Shown one piece after another: positions 47,163 to 56,214 of a stretch of DNA of 64,000 nucleotides. This DNA is from Chachezhania sediminis. Its GTDB lineage: Bacteria > Pseudomonadota > Alphaproteobacteria > Rhodobacterales > Rhodobacteraceae. The DNA is taken from positions 866,247 through 930,246 of the forward strand of contig NZ_VOPH01000002.1 in NCBI RefSeq assembly GCF_009765275.1, written 5' to 3'. The notes under the pieces are model-generated. The model was not told the origin of the DNA. It did not search any database and saw only the letters and a list, made by a program, of their open reading frames with translations. The translations under genes and the position numbers were made by a program. Positions within the stretch are counted from its first letter, which is position 1. Each line of letters opens with the position of its first letter.

Positions 47163-48137
47163 ATGAAGACCCGTATCACCGAGCTTTTCGGTATCGAACA
47201 CCCGATCATGCAGGGCGGCATGCACTTTGTCGGCTTTGCCGAACTGGCCGCTGCCGTGTCCAATGCCGGGGGCATCGGCACGATCACCGGGTTGACCCAG
47301 CGCACGCCCGCGGATCTGGCAAACGAGATCGCGAAGTGCCGCGACCTGACGGACAAGCCCTTTGCCGTGAACCTGACCTTTCTGCCGACCGTCAGTTCGC
47401 CCGATTATCCGGGCTATGTGAAGGCGATCATCGAAGGCGGCGTGAAGGTGGTCGAAACCGCCGGCCGCAATCCCAGCGAAGTCATGCCCTACCTGAAGGA
47501 CGCGGGCATCAAGGTGGTCCACAAGTGCACGTCGGTCCGCCACGCGCTGAAGGCGCAGGCCATCGGTTGCGACGCGGTGTCGGTCGACGGTTTCGAATGC
47601 GGCGGCCACCCGGGCGAGGACGACATCCCGAACATGATCCTGCTGCCCCGCGCGGCGGAAGAGCTGGAAATCCCGTTCCTGGCGTCCGGGGGCATGGCCG
47701 ATGCGCGCAGCCTGGTGGCCTCGCTGGCATTGGGTGCGGAAGGCATGAACATGGGCACCCGCTTCATCGCCACCAAGGAAGCGCCGGTGCATGAAAACGT
47801 GAAGCAGGCCATCGTCGCGGCGTCGGAACTGGACACCCGGCTGGTGATGCGCCCGCTGCGGAACACCGAACGCGTGCTGACCAACGACGCGGTCGAACGG
47901 CTGCTGGAAAAGGAACGGACCCTGGGCGCCAGCATCAAGTTCGAGGACATCATCGAGGAAGTCGCAGGCGTCTATCCGAAGATCATGATCGACGGCGAGA
48001 TGGAGGCGGGCGCCTGGTCCTGCGGCATGGTTGCGGGCCTGATCCACGACATCCCGACCTGCAAAGACCTGATCGACGGCATCATGGCCGAGGCCGACAG
48101 CCTGATCAAATCGCGCCTAGCGGGGCTGGTCGCATGA
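47163..48137 (+). CDS. Nitronate monooxygenase-family FMN enzyme
   Basis: A 324-residue TIM-barrel flavoprotein of the NMO/2-nitropropane dioxygenase family. It opens MKTRITELFGIEHPIMQGGM; the phosphate-binding and His region reads DGFECGGHPGEDD near residue 140-152, then FLASGGMADARSLVASLALGA and MGTRF. Some members oxidise nitronates, others are enoyl-reductase-like or of unknown role. CGGAGGA precedes the ATG. It overlaps the enoyl-CoA hydratase gene by ATGA, suggesting action on a CoA ester. Confidence 0.88.
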   Translation: MKTRITELFGIEHPIMQGGMHFVGFAELAAAVSNAGGIGTITGLTQRTPADLANEIAKCRDLTDKPFAVNLTFLPTVSSPDYPGYVKAIIEGGVKVVETAGRNPSEVMPYLKDAGIKVVHKCTSVRHALKAQAIGCDAVSVDGFECGGHPGEDDIPNMILLPRAAEELEIPFLASGGMADARSLVASLALGAEGMNMGTRFIATKEAPVHENVKQAIVAASELDTRLVMRPLRNTERVLTNDAVERLLEKERTLGASIKFEDIIEEVAGVYPKIMIDGEMEAGAWSCGMVAGLIHDIPTCKDLIDGIMAEADSLIKSRLAGLVA

Positions 48138-48922
48138 CCTATGAAACGCTGGAATTCTCTGTCGCGGACGGCATCGCGCGGATCGTGCTGAACCGTCCCG
48201 ATCAGGCCAATGCGCTGAACGTCACCCTGGCGCGCGAGATGTTCGCGGTGTCGATGCTGCTGGCCACCGATCCGTCGGTGCGGGCGGTGCTGCTGACCGG
48301 GCGGGGCAAGCTTTTCTGCGGCGGCGGCGATCTGGCCGCAATGGCCTCCGCCGGCGCGGGGCGTGAGGCGATGCTTCTGGAGATGGCCACGCTGATGCAC
48401 CAGGCCGTCACCCGGCTGGCGGCGATGGACGCGCCGGTCGTCGTGGCCGTGAACGGCGCCGCGGGCGGGGGCGGGTTCTCTCTTCTGCTGGCGGGCGACT
48501 ACATCATTGCGTCGGACAAGGCGAAATTCGTGTCGGGCTATACGGCGTCCGGCCTGACGCCGGACTGTTCGGCCACGCATTACCTGGCCAAGCATGTGGG
48601 CCTTCTGCGCGCGAAAGAGCTGATGCTGACCAACCGGACGCTTTCGGCGAACGAGGCGCTGGACTGGGGCCTGGTCAGCCGCGTCGTCGCCCACGACGCG
48701 CTGGAGGCAGAGGCCGAAGCGATGGTAAGCCAGTTCGCGGCCGGCCCCACCAAGGCCTATGGCGGCGTCAAGCGACTGTTGCAGACCGCGTATTCGGACA
48801 CCATCGAGGCGCAGCTGGAGAAAGAGGCACTGTCGATTTCGGGTATCATGCGGACGGCGGATGCGCCCCACGGCATCGAGTCTTTCCTGAACAAGAAACG
48901 GCCGACCTTTACCGGGGCCTGA
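48134..48922 (+). CDS. Enoyl-CoA hydratase/isomerase family protein
   Basis: Crotonase-fold enzyme of 262 residues. The oxyanion-hole segments are GKLFCGGGDLAAMAS near residue 57-71 and VNGAAGGGGFSLLLAGDYIIAS near 105-126 (split: AAGGGGFSLLLAGDYI). The catalytic position that is Glu in hydratases reads GLTPDCSATHYL (Asp/Cys), as in PaaG-like isomerases, so isomerase activity is possible. Last gene of the MarR operon. Confidence 0.88.
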   Translation: MTYETLEFSVADGIARIVLNRPDQANALNVTLAREMFAVSMLLATDPSVRAVLLTGRGKLFCGGGDLAAMASAGAGREAMLLEMATLMHQAVTRLAAMDAPVVVAVNGAAGGGGFSLLLAGDYIIASDKAKFVSGYTASGLTPDCSATHYLAKHVGLLRAKELMLTNRTLSANEALDWGLVSRVVAHDALEAEAEAMVSQFAAGPTKAYGGVKRLLQTAYSDTIEAQLEKEALSISGIMRTADAPHGIESFLNKKRPTFTGA

Positions 48923-48992
48923 CGGGCGCCCGGCATGCAGATCCGGTGGGCGGCTGTTCACATTGCCGCCCATCCCGGACTGTCGTAGAACG

Positions 48993-49014
48993 TATTCCTG
49001 ACCAAAATCGTAAA
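48993..49014 (+). promoter_or_regulatory. Iron-gene upstream element, copy 1
   Basis: Begins TATTCCTGAC and ends with GTAAA, 20 bases before the permease GTG. Fifteen of 22 positions match the element in front of the iron-binding-protein gene (51958-51979, minus strand). Iron regulators of Rhodobacterales (IscR/RirA/Irr types) bind such AT-containing boxes; assignment is inferred. Confidence 0.5.
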
Positions 49015-49034
49015 CGGGCAGGAAAGGCGCACAC

Positions 49035-50720
49035 GTGGCAGAGACGACATCCGTTCCGCGCCTGGGCCGCGCCCCGTCGCGGCGCCGCACCAAGGCCGCC
49101 GGCACGCGCGGACTGGCCACCATCGCCATCCTGATCGCAGCCCTGTGTCTTCTGCCGATTGTCGCCGTTTCGCTGGCTGCGGTGACGGGCGGAACCGACT
49201 CGGTCGCGCATCTGTGGTCCACCGTCCTGCCGCGGTACACGCTGACGACCATTGCGCTGGTGGCCATCGTGGCCACGGGCACCTTCACCATCGGGGTCGG
49301 CACCGCCTGGCTGGTCACCATGACCCGTTTTCCGGGCGTTCGCGTGCTGGAAATCGTGCTGGTCCTGCCCCTGGCCTTCCCGGCCTATGTGCTGGCCTAT
49401 GCCTATACCTTCGTGCTGGACCATCCCGGCATCGTGCAGGCCACCCTGCGGCAGGTCACGGGCTGGGGCCCGCGCGACTACTGGTTCCCCGAGGTGCGGT
49501 CCCTGGGCGGCGCGGCGGCGATGTTCATCCTGGTCCTCTATCCCTATGTCTACCTGCTGGCGCGTGCCGCGTTCCTGCAGCAAAGCTCCGGCGCGCTTCT
49601 GGCCGCGCGGACGCTGGGCGACAGCGCCTGGGCCGCCTTCTGGCGGGTCAGCCTGCCGATGGCGCGGCCGGCGATCGCGGGCGGCGTCCTGCTGACGGTG
49701 ATGGAGACGATCGCCGATTTCGGCACCGTCGCCTATTTCGGGGTCCAGACCTTCGCGACCGGGATCTATACCTCGTGGTTCTCCTTCGCCGACCGGGCGG
49801 GGGCCGCGCAGCTGGCGCTGTGCCTTCTGGCCTTCGCGCTGATCCTGGCCATGGCCGAACGCGCGCAACGGGGCGAGGCGCGGTTCCACCATGCCGGCAA
49901 GCGGTCGATGCGCCTGCCGCCAACGCCGCTGAAGGGCTGGCGCGCCGCGGCGGCCACGACGTTCTGCACCGTGCCGGTGCTGCTGGGCTTTGCTCTGCCG
50001 GTCGTCATCCTTGTCTCCATGGGCGTGGGGTCGGGGCAGGATCTCTTCGGCCGGCGGTATCAGGCATTCCTGCAGAACTCGCTGACGCTGGCCACCATCG
50101 CGGCGGTGCTGACGCTGTGTGCCGCCATCGTCATCGGGTTCTACCAGCGGCAGCTGCCGGGCCGCCTGTCGGCCGGTGCGGCCTATGTCGCGCGGCTGGG
50201 CTATGCCGTGCCGGGGGGCGTGATCGCGGTGGGGCTGGTCGTGCCCTTCGCGGCCTTCGACAACGGGCTGGACGCGTGGATGCGGGCGACCTTCGACGTG
50301 TCCACCGGGCTTCTGGTCACCGGGTCCATCTGGCTTCTGATCGCGGCCTACATGGTGCGCTTCCTGGCGGCCGCGCTTGGCGCCTATGAGGGCGGGCAAA
50401 GCACCGTCCACGCCAACATGGATGCCGCGGCCCGGTCGCTGGGGCAGACGCCCTTGGGCACGCTTCGCCGGGTGCACCTGCCGATCCTGACGCCCAGCCT
50501 GCTGACGGCGCTGCTGATCGTCTTCGTCGACGTGATGAAGGAACTGCCCGCCACGCTGATCATGCGGCCCTTCAACTATGACACGCTGGCGGTACAGGCC
50601 TATCGGCTGGCGTCGGACGAACGACTGGAAGGGGCTGCGGTGCCGTCGCTTGTGATCGTGGCCGTGGGCCTTCTGCCGGTGATCCTGATCTGCCGCCAGG
50701 TCGGCCGGCGCCAGTCCTGA
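49035..50720 (+). CDS. fbpB: Iron(III) ABC transporter permease, fused two-domain
   Basis: Inner-membrane permease of 561 residues with two BPD_transp domains (about 60-270 and 330-550) and about 12 spans. EAA loops: ARTLGDSAWAAFWRVSLPMA (20) near residue 196 and AARSLGQTPLGTLRRVHLPI near 467. The GTG start at 49035 has GGAAAGG upstream and no nearby ATG. No ATPase gene is adjacent. Its binding protein is convergent downstream. Ends within a 16-base tandem repeat. Confidence 0.9.
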   Translation: MAETTSVPRLGRAPSRRRTKAAGTRGLATIAILIAALCLLPIVAVSLAAVTGGTDSVAHLWSTVLPRYTLTTIALVAIVATGTFTIGVGTAWLVTMTRFPGVRVLEIVLVLPLAFPAYVLAYAYTFVLDHPGIVQATLRQVTGWGPRDYWFPEVRSLGGAAAMFILVLYPYVYLLARAAFLQQSSGALLAARTLGDSAWAAFWRVSLPMARPAIAGGVLLTVMETIADFGTVAYFGVQTFATGIYTSWFSFADRAGAAQLALCLLAFALILAMAERAQRGEARFHHAGKRSMRLPPTPLKGWRAAAATTFCTVPVLLGFALPVVILVSMGVGSGQDLFGRRYQAFLQNSLTLATIAAVLTLCAAIVIGFYQRQLPGRLSAGAAYVARLGYAVPGGVIAVGLVVPFAAFDNGLDAWMRATFDVSTGLLVTGSIWLLIAAYMVRFLAAALGAYEGGQSTVHANMDAAARSLGQTPLGTLRRVHLPILTPSLLTALLIVFVDVMKELPATLIMRPFNYDTLAVQAYRLASDERLEGAAVPSLVIVAVGLLPVILICRQVGRRQS

Positions 50721-50759
50721 TCTGCGTCAGTCCTGATCTGCGCCGGTCCTGATCCGCGG
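50712..50759. repeat. 16-base tandem repeat across a stop codon
   Basis: CAGTCCTGATCTGCGT, CAGTCCTGATCTGCGC and CGGTCCTGATCCGCGG in tandem. The first TGA (50718) ends fbpB; the copies place TGA at 50734 and 50750, so all three frames are closed. Confidence 0.93.
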
Positions 50760-50787
50760 ACGACCCCGATCCCCGAAACGAAAAAGA

Positions 50788-50812
50788 CCGGCACGCCCAT
50801 GGGACGTGCCGG
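50788..50812 (-). terminator. Terminator after the iron-binding-protein gene
   Basis: CCGGCACG...CGTGCCGG stem with an inner CCCATGGG; on the minus strand it is followed by TCTTTTTCGTTT. Thirty bases after the stop of fbpA, a strong intrinsic terminator. Confidence 0.85.
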
Positions 50813-50841
50813 CCTGGCCCGAGAGGGCGAGGGGTGGGGGA

Positions 50842-51876
50842 TTACTTCCAGCCCACCTCGTTGAAGATGCGCTGTGCGGCGGGCAGGTTTTCGGCCACGA
50901 CCGACAGGTCGACATCGTCGGCCTTGAAGGTGCCCAGCCCTTCGACCGGGGCGGCCAGGGCCACGCCTTCGACCGCCGGATATTCGTTGTTCCCGGCCGA
51001 GAAGTATTCCTGCGCCTGGTCGCTGGTCAGGTATTCCAGGAACTTGATGGCGTTTTCGCGATGGGGCGCATGGGCGGCCACGCCGGCGCCGGACAGGTTC
51101 ATGTGGGCACCGTTGCCGTCCTGGTCGGGGAAGACCCAGCCGATAGTGTCGATGCCTTCGGTCACGCCGCTGACGTCGGACGCACGGGCGCGGGCAAAGT
51201 AATAGGTGTTCGAAACGGCGATGTCGCATTCGCCCGACACCAGGCCGCGCAGCTGGTCGGTATCGCCGCCCTGCGGATCGCGCGCCATGTTGTCGACGAC
51301 GCCCTGTGCCCAGGCCTTGGCGGCATCTTCGCCTTCATGTTCGATGATCGCGGCCAGCAGGGTCTGGTTGTAGGTGTTGCCCGACGACCGGATGCAGATC
51401 AGGCCCTTGTACTCGGGCTTGGCCAGGTCAAGGTAGGTCTGCGGCGGGTTCGGCAGGTCGGTCTTGTCATAGAAGATGATCCGCGACCGCTGGCTGAAGC
51501 CGTACCACTGGTTGTCGGCGTCCTGCAGGTTTGCGGGTATCTTTTCTTCCAGCACATCGCTGTCGACCGATTGCAGCAGCCCCATGTCCTTGGCGCGCTT
51601 CAGGCGCGAGGTGTCGACGGTCAGCAGCACGTCGGCCGGGCTGTTCGCGCCTTCGGCCTGCATCCGCGCCATCAGCTCGTCCGCATTGCCTTCGATCCGG
51701 TTGATCAGGATGCCGGTCTGGTCCTCGAAATCGGAATAAAGCCGTTCGTCGGTGTCATAGTGGCGCGAGGAGTAAAGGTTCAACTCGTCCGCTGCCGCGA
51801 CGGTCGCGGTCAGGGCAAACAGGGCGGCGGCGGCCACGTGGCCGGTCACGCGCAGGGTTCTGGGGCGAATGGTCAT
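50842..51876 (-). CDS. fbpA: Iron(III) ABC transporter substrate-binding protein
   Basis: Periplasmic Fe3+ receptor of 344 residues; start at 51874-51876 with GAGGAGA upstream, signal peptide ending near VAA-ADE. The mature chain starts LNLYSSRHYDTDERLY as in FbpA/FutA proteins, and has the paired iron-binding tyrosines in SNTYYFARA near residue 227. Single-gene transcription unit facing fbpB with a terminator between. The start at 51951 would add a non-signal extension. Confidence 0.92.
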   Translation of the reverse strand: MTIRPRTLRVTGHVAAAALFALTATVAAADELNLYSSRHYDTDERLYSDFEDQTGILINRIEGNADELMARMQAEGANSPADVLLTVDTSRLKRAKDMGLLQSVDSDVLEEKIPANLQDADNQWYGFSQRSRIIFYDKTDLPNPPQTYLDLAKPEYKGLICIRSSGNTYNQTLLAAIIEHEGEDAAKAWAQGVVDNMARDPQGGDTDQLRGLVSGECDIAVSNTYYFARARASDVSGVTEGIDTIGWVFPDQDGNGAHMNLSGAGVAAHAPHRENAIKFLEYLTSDQAQEYFSAGNNEYPAVEGVALAAPVEGLGTFKADDVDLSVVAENLPAAQRIFNEVGWK

Positions 51877-51957
51877 TGGTCTCCTCGATCGGTTCGCGTC
51901 GGGGGAAGTCCCGTCCGGCCCATCCATCGCGCGGGACCGGGCGTCCGTCAAGGGAGA

Positions 51958-51979
51958 CTTAGTAAAATAGTCGGGAATA
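51958..51979 (-). promoter_or_regulatory. Iron-gene upstream element, copy 2
   Basis: On the minus strand it begins TATTCCCGAC and ends CTAAG; 82 bases upstream of fbpA. See the matching element at 48993-49014. Confidence 0.5.
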
Positions 51980-52151
51980 AACCATTCGGTTCAAGAGCGC
52001 CGGGGAGGGAAGGGGGGCGGATCGTTCGGGTCTCGGCCGGGGATGGTGCGTGGGGACCACGCACCCTACGCGAACCATCAACATCGGGTGCGTTAATCCG
52101 TGTGCGTTATACGCACATTCCGTCCGGGTCGGTACACGCGGCCCGCAAACA

Positions 52152-52190
52152 CCGAAAGGGCCGCCCGGAAATCCGGGGCGGCCCTTTCGG
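52152..52190 (-). terminator. Long hairpin after rpmJ
   Basis: Perfect 15-base arms CCGAAAGGGCCGCCC and its complement around a nine-base loop; on the minus strand it follows rpmJ by 42 bases and leads into GTGTTTGCGG. Confidence 0.75.
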
Positions 52191-52232
52191 CAGGTCGTAT
52201 CGGCGGCACATCCGGGGATGCGCCTACCAGTA

Positions 52233-52358
52233 TCAGCCCTGACGCGCCTTGAATTTGCGCTGGGTCTTGTTGATGACGTAGACGCGGCCCTTGCGGCGCA
52301 CGACACGGCAATCGCGGTGGCGGTTCTTCAGCGACCGCAGCGAGTTCTTGACCTTCAT
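52233..52358 (-). CDS. rpmJ: 50S ribosomal protein L36
   Basis: A 41-residue basic protein, [20 protein letters not shown] followed by a Lys/Arg-rich end ([11 protein letters not shown]), matching alphaproteobacterial L36. It has a single cysteine (Cys17) and lacks the full Cys3His zinc site of the shorter form. A GGAGACA site precedes the start. Stands alone beside tRNA-Val rather than in the large ribosomal operon, as is common in this class. Confidence 0.95.
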   Translation of the reverse strand: MKVKNSLRSLKNRHRDCRVVRRKGRVYVINKTQRKFKARQG

Positions 52359-52438
52359 GGTCTGTCTCCGTTTCGTGTGGCGCGTTAGGCGGCGCCGGTG
52401 TTGCGGGTGTCCCGCGCGGTTGCGGGACAGTGAATGCA

Positions 52439-52513
<75 letters not shown>

Positions 52514-52695
52514 ATGCAAACCAGCCTCAAAGGCATGCTTATGCTCACGAATTCTTGTGAACACAAGGCCGATCCGAACTGCTCCGGACCGCGCCCATCG
52601 CGCCGGTTCGGGCTCTATAAAAGGAGTCGCGGGGCTATTCAAGGGCTTTTGGCAGAGGAGATTTCTGCGTTATCCTGAACGCGGAAGGAGACGTG

Positions 52696-53556
52696 ATGAT
52701 CGTCGAACCCTATCGCGTGATCGAGCCCTTGCTCCGGCGCTCCAGCGTCGTTTTCGCCTCGCCCCACAGTTCCGATTCGTATCCGCGCTCCTTCGTGCGC
52801 GCCAGCCTGCTGGACGATCATTCCATCAGATCCTCCGAAGATGCCTTCGTGGACAGGCTTTTCGGCGCAGCGCCCGAGTTCGGTGCCCCTCTTCTGCTTG
52901 CCGGCGCCCCCCGCGCCTATGTCGACATGAACCGCAGCCCGGACGAGCTGGACCCGGCCCTGATCGAGGGCGTCCGCCCCCAGGTCCACAACCCGCGCGT
53001 GGCGTCGGGTCTGGGGGTCATCCCCCGTTTCGTGGCGAACGGCCGCGCGATCTATCGCGGCAAGTTGTCCATGGCCGAAGCGCAGAAGCGAATCGATCTC
53101 TACTGGCGACCCTACCATGCCGAGATCCAGCGACAGCTGGACCTGTCGCGCGACCTGTTCGGGAACGCGATCCTGATCGACTGCCACTCCATGCCGCACG
53201 AGGCGTTGGACAGCGTGACCCGCCGCGGCGTGGCTCGGCCCGAAATCGTGCTGGGCGACCGGTATGGCGCCGCGGCCGCGGCCGACATCATGGACCGGGT
53301 CGAGGCCGCGTTCCAGGCGGCCGGATTCGTCGTGGCCCGGAATGCGCCTTTCGCCGGCGCCTTCGTCACCCAGGCCTATGGCCGCCCGTCCCGCGACCAG
53401 CACGCGATCCAGGTCGAGATCGACCGGTCGCTTTACATGGACGAACGCCGGATCCGGCCGAATGCACGTTTCGAAGCCGTGCGCGACCTGCTGACCGGCG
53501 TGATCGCAGAAATCGCTGCCATCGGGATCGAGGATCTGCCGCTGGCGGCGGAATAG
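52696..53556 (+). CDS. N-formylglutamate amidohydrolase-family protein
   Basis: A 286-residue hydrolase-fold protein of the N-formylglutamate amidohydrolase family (HutG-like in the last step of histidine degradation). Motifs: FASPHSSDSYP near residues 20-30, YVDMNRSPDEL near 75-85 and LIDCHSMPHEAL near 157-168, likely metal-binding. GGAAGGAGA precedes the ATG at 52696. No hut genes are nearby, so a role other than histidine use is possible. Confidence 0.85.
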   Translation: MIVEPYRVIEPLLRRSSVVFASPHSSDSYPRSFVRASLLDDHSIRSSEDAFVDRLFGAAPEFGAPLLLAGAPRAYVDMNRSPDELDPALIEGVRPQVHNPRVASGLGVIPRFVANGRAIYRGKLSMAEAQKRIDLYWRPYHAEIQRQLDLSRDLFGNAILIDCHSMPHEALDSVTRRGVARPEIVLGDRYGAAAAADIMDRVEAAFQAAGFVVARNAPFAGAFVTQAYGRPSRDQHAIQVEIDRSLYMDERRIRPNARFEAVRDLLTGVIAEIAAIGIEDLPLAAE

Positions 53557-53710
53557 GCGGCCCGTTCAGGGCGTCGGTGGCTTCGGTCCTGGGAAACCGG
53601 CGTTCCGCGGGCATTCCGGCCGGCGCCCAGACCCGATCCATCGGCCACAGGCGGTGTGGCGGTCGGGTCATGGCGGCCACGGTGACAAGGTTGGCAGGAT
53701 CGGCCGGGGA

Positions 53711-55006
53711 TCAGCGCAGAGTGCGCCCTTTCATGATCGCCTCGGTCCCGAACCTGTTGCGGATCGCGTCGGTGGCGCGTTCCGCCCGGGCGCGGCTTTC
53801 GGCGCCGGGATCCAGCAGGTCGCCCGAGGTGTCGGCCTGCGCGTCCGGCACCAGATCCGACAGGCCGCAACCCAGCAGGCGGAAGGGCCCCTGTTTTTCC
53901 GCCTGGTCCAGCAGGGCCCGCGCGGTACGATAGAGCGTGTCGGCCATCTGTGTCGGCGTGCGCAGAGAGATCCGCCGCGTCAGGATCTTGTGATCGGCAC
54001 GCTTCAGCTTCAGCGTCACCACCCGCCCGGCAATGCCCTTGGCCTTGGCCCGGGCCGATACCTTTTCCGCCATCCGCCACAGGTGCCCGTCCAGGATGAC
54101 CGGGTCCGACGTGTCCTCGAAGAAAGTCGTCTCGTTCGAGATGGAGCGGACCGGTTCGTTGGCCGACACGCTGCGGAAATCCTCGCCCCGGGCCAGATGG
54201 TAAAGCCGCGTGCCCATGGACCCGAAGCGCGCGGTCAGATCGGCCTTTTCCCAGCGCAGGAGGTCCGAAAAGCTGCGGATGCCGGCGCGATCCAGCGATT
54301 CCTGCGCTGCGGGGCCGATGCCCCAGATCAGGCGCACGGGCTTGTCGCGCAGGAAATCCGCCGTCTGGGCCCGGCCGATGATCGAATAGCCCCGCGGCTT
54401 GTCGAGGTCGGATGCGACCTTTGCCAGGAACTTGTTGTGGGACAGGCCGATCGATCCCGTCAGGCCCAGTTCGTCCTTCATTCGCCGGGTCAGCCGCGCC
54501 AGCATCACCGCGGGCGGCGCGCCGTGCAGCCGTTCGGTGCCCGACAGGTCCAGGAACGCCTCGTCCAGGGACAGGGGTTCGATCACGGGCGTCAGGTCGT
54601 CCATCATCGCACGGATCTGCTTGGAAACGGCGGCATAGACCTCCATCCGGGGGCGCAGGACGACGGCGTCGGGGCACAGTTCCAGCGCCTTGAACATCGG
54701 CATGGCAGACCGGACGCCGCGGATCCGCGCGACATAGCAGGCGGTCGACACGACCCCGCGCTTGCCGCCCCCGATGATCAGCGGCTTGTCGGCCAGGCTG
54801 GGATCGTCACGTTTTTCGACCGAGGCATAGAAGGCGTCGCAATCCATGTGGGCGATGGACAGGCTGAACAGTTCGGGATGGGACAGCAGGCGCAGGCCGC
54901 CGCAGGACGGACAGCGCGGCCGGCCGGCTTTTGGCGGCCGCCAGTCGGGCCACCACGACAGACAGTCGCGACACAGGGCGGGGCAGGTCGAAATCTGGGC
55001 ATCCAT
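53711..55006 (-). CDS. dinB: DNA polymerase IV with N-terminal zinc-finger-like segment
   Basis: Y-family translesion polymerase of 431 residues. Catalytic acids are in HMDCDAFYASVEKRDD near residue 52-66 and PLSLDEAFLDLSG near 149; HhH region LIWGIGPAAQESL near 222. The start at 55004-55006 (MDAQISTCPALCRDCLSW) gives a 50-residue front with CPALCRDC and, later, CPSCGG, a probable zinc ribbon. I recall this feature in Rhodobacterales DinB. The ribosome site is weak and the frame stays open to 55198. Confidence 0.9.
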   Translation of the reverse strand: MDAQISTCPALCRDCLSWWPDWRPPKAGRPRCPSCGGLRLLSHPELFSLSIAHMDCDAFYASVEKRDDPSLADKPLIIGGGKRGVVSTACYVARIRGVRSAMPMFKALELCPDAVVLRPRMEVYAAVSKQIRAMMDDLTPVIEPLSLDEAFLDLSGTERLHGAPPAVMLARLTRRMKDELGLTGSIGLSHNKFLAKVASDLDKPRGYSIIGRAQTADFLRDKPVRLIWGIGPAAQESLDRAGIRSFSDLLRWEKADLTARFGSMGTRLYHLARGEDFRSVSANEPVRSISNETTFFEDTSDPVILDGHLWRMAEKVSARAKAKGIAGRVVTLKLKRADHKILTRRISLRTPTQMADTLYRTARALLDQAEKQGPFRLLGCGLSDLVPDAQADTSGDLLDPGAESRARAERATDAIRNRFGTEAIMKGRTLR

Positions 55007-55124
55007 GGCGGGCAGGACCGGATCATGCGGTGGGGCTGGTGGCCAGCGGCACCGGATGGGCCTATTCTGCCCCCTGGCCGGGCGATGTGCAATCGGCGGC
55101 AGGGCAAACCGGGGACAGATGTAC

Positions 55125-55535
55125 ATGACGGACTTTGTCGGGGCGAAGCTTGCGCTGTTTCTCGGGCCCGATCTGGTGGTGATCGAACGCGACGACATTC
55201 CCCATATCGCCTTCCCGGGCCATCTCGACTTTCCCGGCGGCGGCCGGGAAGGGGGCGAAACGGCCGAACGGTGCGCCCTGCGCGAGACATGGGAGGAGCT
55301 GGGCCTGACCCTGGCCGAGTCGGATCTGATCTGGCGGCAAAGCTATCTGGGGCAGGCGGGGCAGGCGTTGTTCTTCGTGGCCCGCAAGCCGGCCGGTCTG
55401 ATCGCGCAGATCCGCTTTGGCAACGAAGGTCTGGGCTGGCGGCTGATGTCGCCAGAGGCCTATCTGACACATCCGCGGGGCATTCCGAACTTCCGCGACC
55501 AGCTGGGCGCCTACCTGTCGGGCACCAGGGGCTGA
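55125..55535 (+). CDS. NUDIX hydrolase
   Basis: A 136-residue nucleotide-diphosphate hydrolase. The Nudix box GGGREGGETAERCALRETWEELG (in part: GREGGETAERCALRETWEE, residues about 40-58) has all catalytic Glu residues. Start at 55125 (MTDFVGAKLALF) or 55119; GGGGACAG lies upstream. It overlaps the 5' region of dinB on the other strand only outside the coding parts. Substrate unknown. Confidence 0.88.
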   Translation: MTDFVGAKLALFLGPDLVVIERDDIPHIAFPGHLDFPGGGREGGETAERCALRETWEELGLTLAESDLIWRQSYLGQAGQALFFVARKPAGLIAQIRFGNEGLGWRLMSPEAYLTHPRGIPNFRDQLGAYLSGTRG

Positions 55536-55536
55536 C

Positions 55537-55878
55537 TCAGGCCTTCTGTTCGAAGATGTCCAATTTCAGGGGTAACATCTCGCCCATCCACAGGGCGTGA
55601 TCGCGATGATCTGCAAGGTCGTTGCCGGTGTCGGGATGGGCAAAGACCGTCAGACCGTCCCGGTGCAGGGCCAGCCAGGGGACGATCCGGCCGAAATCCT
55701 CGGGCGGGAAGGCCAGCTGGCAGCTCCACCTCGGATGGGGGCCCACAGTGCGTTCGTGGACGCGTCCCATCTGCGCCCCGAAAAGGTCGCGCACCCGTTC
55801 GCAGACCGCCCGGGCCCGGTCCACGGTGTTGGCGTCGAAATAGATATGGGCGTGATAACCCCTGATGTCGTCGGGCAT
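55537..55878 (-). CDS. DOPA 4,5-dioxygenase-like protein
   Basis: A 113-residue protein of the DOPA-dioxygenase-like family: GYHAHIYFDANTVDRA near residue 7-22, VGPHPRWSCQLAF near 45-57 and GLTVFAHPDTGND near 74-86, with conserved His metal ligands. The family includes small bacterial ring-cleavage or related enzymes. Its stop lies one base from the NUDIX stop, so the genes are tail to tail. Confidence 0.85.
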   Translation of the reverse strand: MPDDIRGYHAHIYFDANTVDRARAVCERVRDLFGAQMGRVHERTVGPHPRWSCQLAFPPEDFGRIVPWLALHRDGLTVFAHPDTGNDLADHRDHALWMGEMLPLKLDIFEQKA

Positions 55879-55988
55879 GCGGATCCTCCTGCATCGACGC
55901 CCTTATCGCACCGATCCTGCATTCGGGGGAGCCCAGGGGCCGAACAGGACCTGTGCGCGGGGCGGGAGCCGGAGGCTGCGTCCTGCAC

Positions 55989-56019
55989 AAAAAAGGCCCC
56001 GAGGCTTTCGCCCGGGGTC
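55989..56019 (-). terminator. Strong leftward intrinsic terminator
   Basis: On the minus strand a GACCCCG/CGGGGCC stem with inner GGC-GAAA-GCC is followed by TTTTTT. It is 195 bases beyond pyrF. The 336-base gap 55879-56214 also holds TGTGCTCATATGTGCACA (56139-56156), an 18-base near-palindrome. A leftward 73-codon frame crosses the terminator and I reject it. Confidence 0.85.
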
Positions 56020-56214
56020 AGTGCAGAACGAACCCAGGAAGAGGTAAGGTCCGTCACGGGGAGTGTACGGTTGAGTGTCGGCCAAAAGCGGATGTCGGAA
56101 AAGGCGGGACTTCCAGAACAACAAAATTGGGCTATTCGTGTGCTCATATGTGCACAGCCAGCGGGCAATCCGCCCGTTTCGGCAGCAATTCCGGAAGGTC
56201 CCGCGCCCGGCGGG

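Noticed and set aside
55903..56124. Leftward 73-codon frame downstream of pyrF
   Set aside because: It runs through the strong terminator at 55989-56019, has no clear ribosome site and no recognisable motif.
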